In this document: positions 18,415-18,838 of the stretch, in pieces
Position numbering within the stretch: position 1 is the first letter of the stretch
How the letters are laid out: every line of letters begins with the position of its first letter
Source of the DNA: Fragilaria radians
Taxonomy: Eukaryota > Bacillariophyta > Fragilariophyceae > Fragilariales > Fragilariaceae
Direction of reading: 5' to 3'
Assembly: GCA_900642245.1 (NCBI GenBank)
Contig: CAAAJI010000138.1
Location: 100,005-118,842 of the forward strand
DNA: 18,838 bases
Made by a program: the position numbers and the translations under genes
The notes under the pieces: model-generated
The model's input: only the letters and a program-made list of their open reading frames with translations
Databases searched by the model: none
Told to the model about the DNA's origin: nothing

Positions 18415-18785
18415 TTTACTGTGTTTTATAATAATTTTAAAGTGTTCTCTTCTAGTATTCTTTTTATAGGACATTGTGAATCATGCCTCTCCCAAACACT
18501 AGTTGACATGGACTAGCATGCAGCGTAGTGTGACAGGTGCTTCTTATTACCCAGGCAGCTGATTGTAAGAAGTAATCAAAGGGGTTGTCATCTTCTAATT
18601 CTTGATTTTCCAGATCAAAAGACCTGAGCATGACATTAACCACTTTGCGCACTCTTTCAATATATGCATTTGCTTGTGGGTTATGACTTGAATTAGGCTG
18701 AGCGTTGATGCCATAATTCCCACATTTGTTTGAACTCACGTTCATTGTGAAAGACAATAAATTGAGGCCGTAGGTATGGAGCTAG
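18415..18785 (-). pseudogene. Ty3/gypsy integrase fragment
   Basis: The best frame (18464-18757) reads NYGINAQPNSSHNPQANAYIERVRKVVNVMLR, AAWVIRSTCHTTLHASPCQLVFGR: the end of a gypsy integrase core, with the third catalytic residue (E of AYIER) and the RSTxHTTLxASPxQLVFGR stretch typical of the lineage. Upstream, in another frame, RPQFIVFHNEREF (about 18727-18770) aligns to the second catalytic block, where the Asp of the usual DNGxEF is His. Past the stop at 18464, KNTRREHFKIIIKH in a third frame fits the region after the core. Frameshifts on both sides and the lost Asp mark it as dead. Residues before 18785, and RT and RNase H, are not seen; more of the element may lie beyond the window edge. 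Confidence 0.85.
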
Positions 18786-18838
18786 TAAGTTGCTTCTATG
18801 GAACCAAATGTCCCAGTAATAATTGACAATAACAATCA

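Overview
The window looks like nuclear DNA of a diatom (stramenopile alga). The evidence is: several decayed Ty1/copia elements whose gag and pol motifs match the lineages abundant in diatom genomes (the LLDNQST protease motif, an EHVPE..ER integrase motif, an ARTCANGS reverse-transcriptase motif); a NOD3/NLRC3-type leucine-rich-repeat protein; a eukaryotic cytosolic ribosomal protein; intronless compact genes separated by AT-rich spacers; and a glutamine-rich regulatory-type protein at the left edge. The species cannot be named from sequence alone.

Layout. (1) 3-2138 (+): the 3' part of a long Gln/Ser/His-rich gene of unknown function, possibly a transcription cofactor, open through the window start. 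(2) 2433-3189: a roughly 760-bp stretch bounded by 49-bp imperfect inverted repeats, a candidate non-autonomous DNA element. One arm keeps five CpGs and the other has lost all five, mostly by C-to-T type changes. (3) 3831-7284 (+): a degenerate Copia element with three 50-bp tandem repeats in its leader, then gag, zinc knuckle, protease, integrase and the start of reverse transcriptase, broken by several stops and at least six frameshifts and ending abruptly inside RT. (4) 7844-8481 and 8552-9307 (+): two more broken gag-like genes. (5) 9700-11379 (-): an intact 559-codon LRR gene with three ACGT cores just upstream of its start. (6) 12426-13358 (+): the 3' end of a Copia pol (RT connection plus RNase H), also broken. 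(7) 13358-14853: mostly featureless, with a possible small minus-strand coding relic. (8) 14854-15711 (+): an intact cytochrome b561. (9) 16317-16880 (-): intact ribosomal protein L17 (uL22), convergent with b561. (10) 16881-18414: AT-rich spacer. (11) 18415-18785 (-): a Ty3/gypsy integrase relic at the right edge.

The window divides into a housekeeping side (left gene, b561, L17) and a retroelement graveyard from about 3.2 to 13.4 kb. The single long open reading frame inside the graveyard is the LRR gene, which lies antisense to all surrounding Copia fragments. That contrast, together with the recently duplicated 84-bp repeat units and the ACGT cluster upstream, is the most interesting feature. 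No operon-like cooperation between the genes is evident, and I see no tRNA, rRNA or CRISPR.
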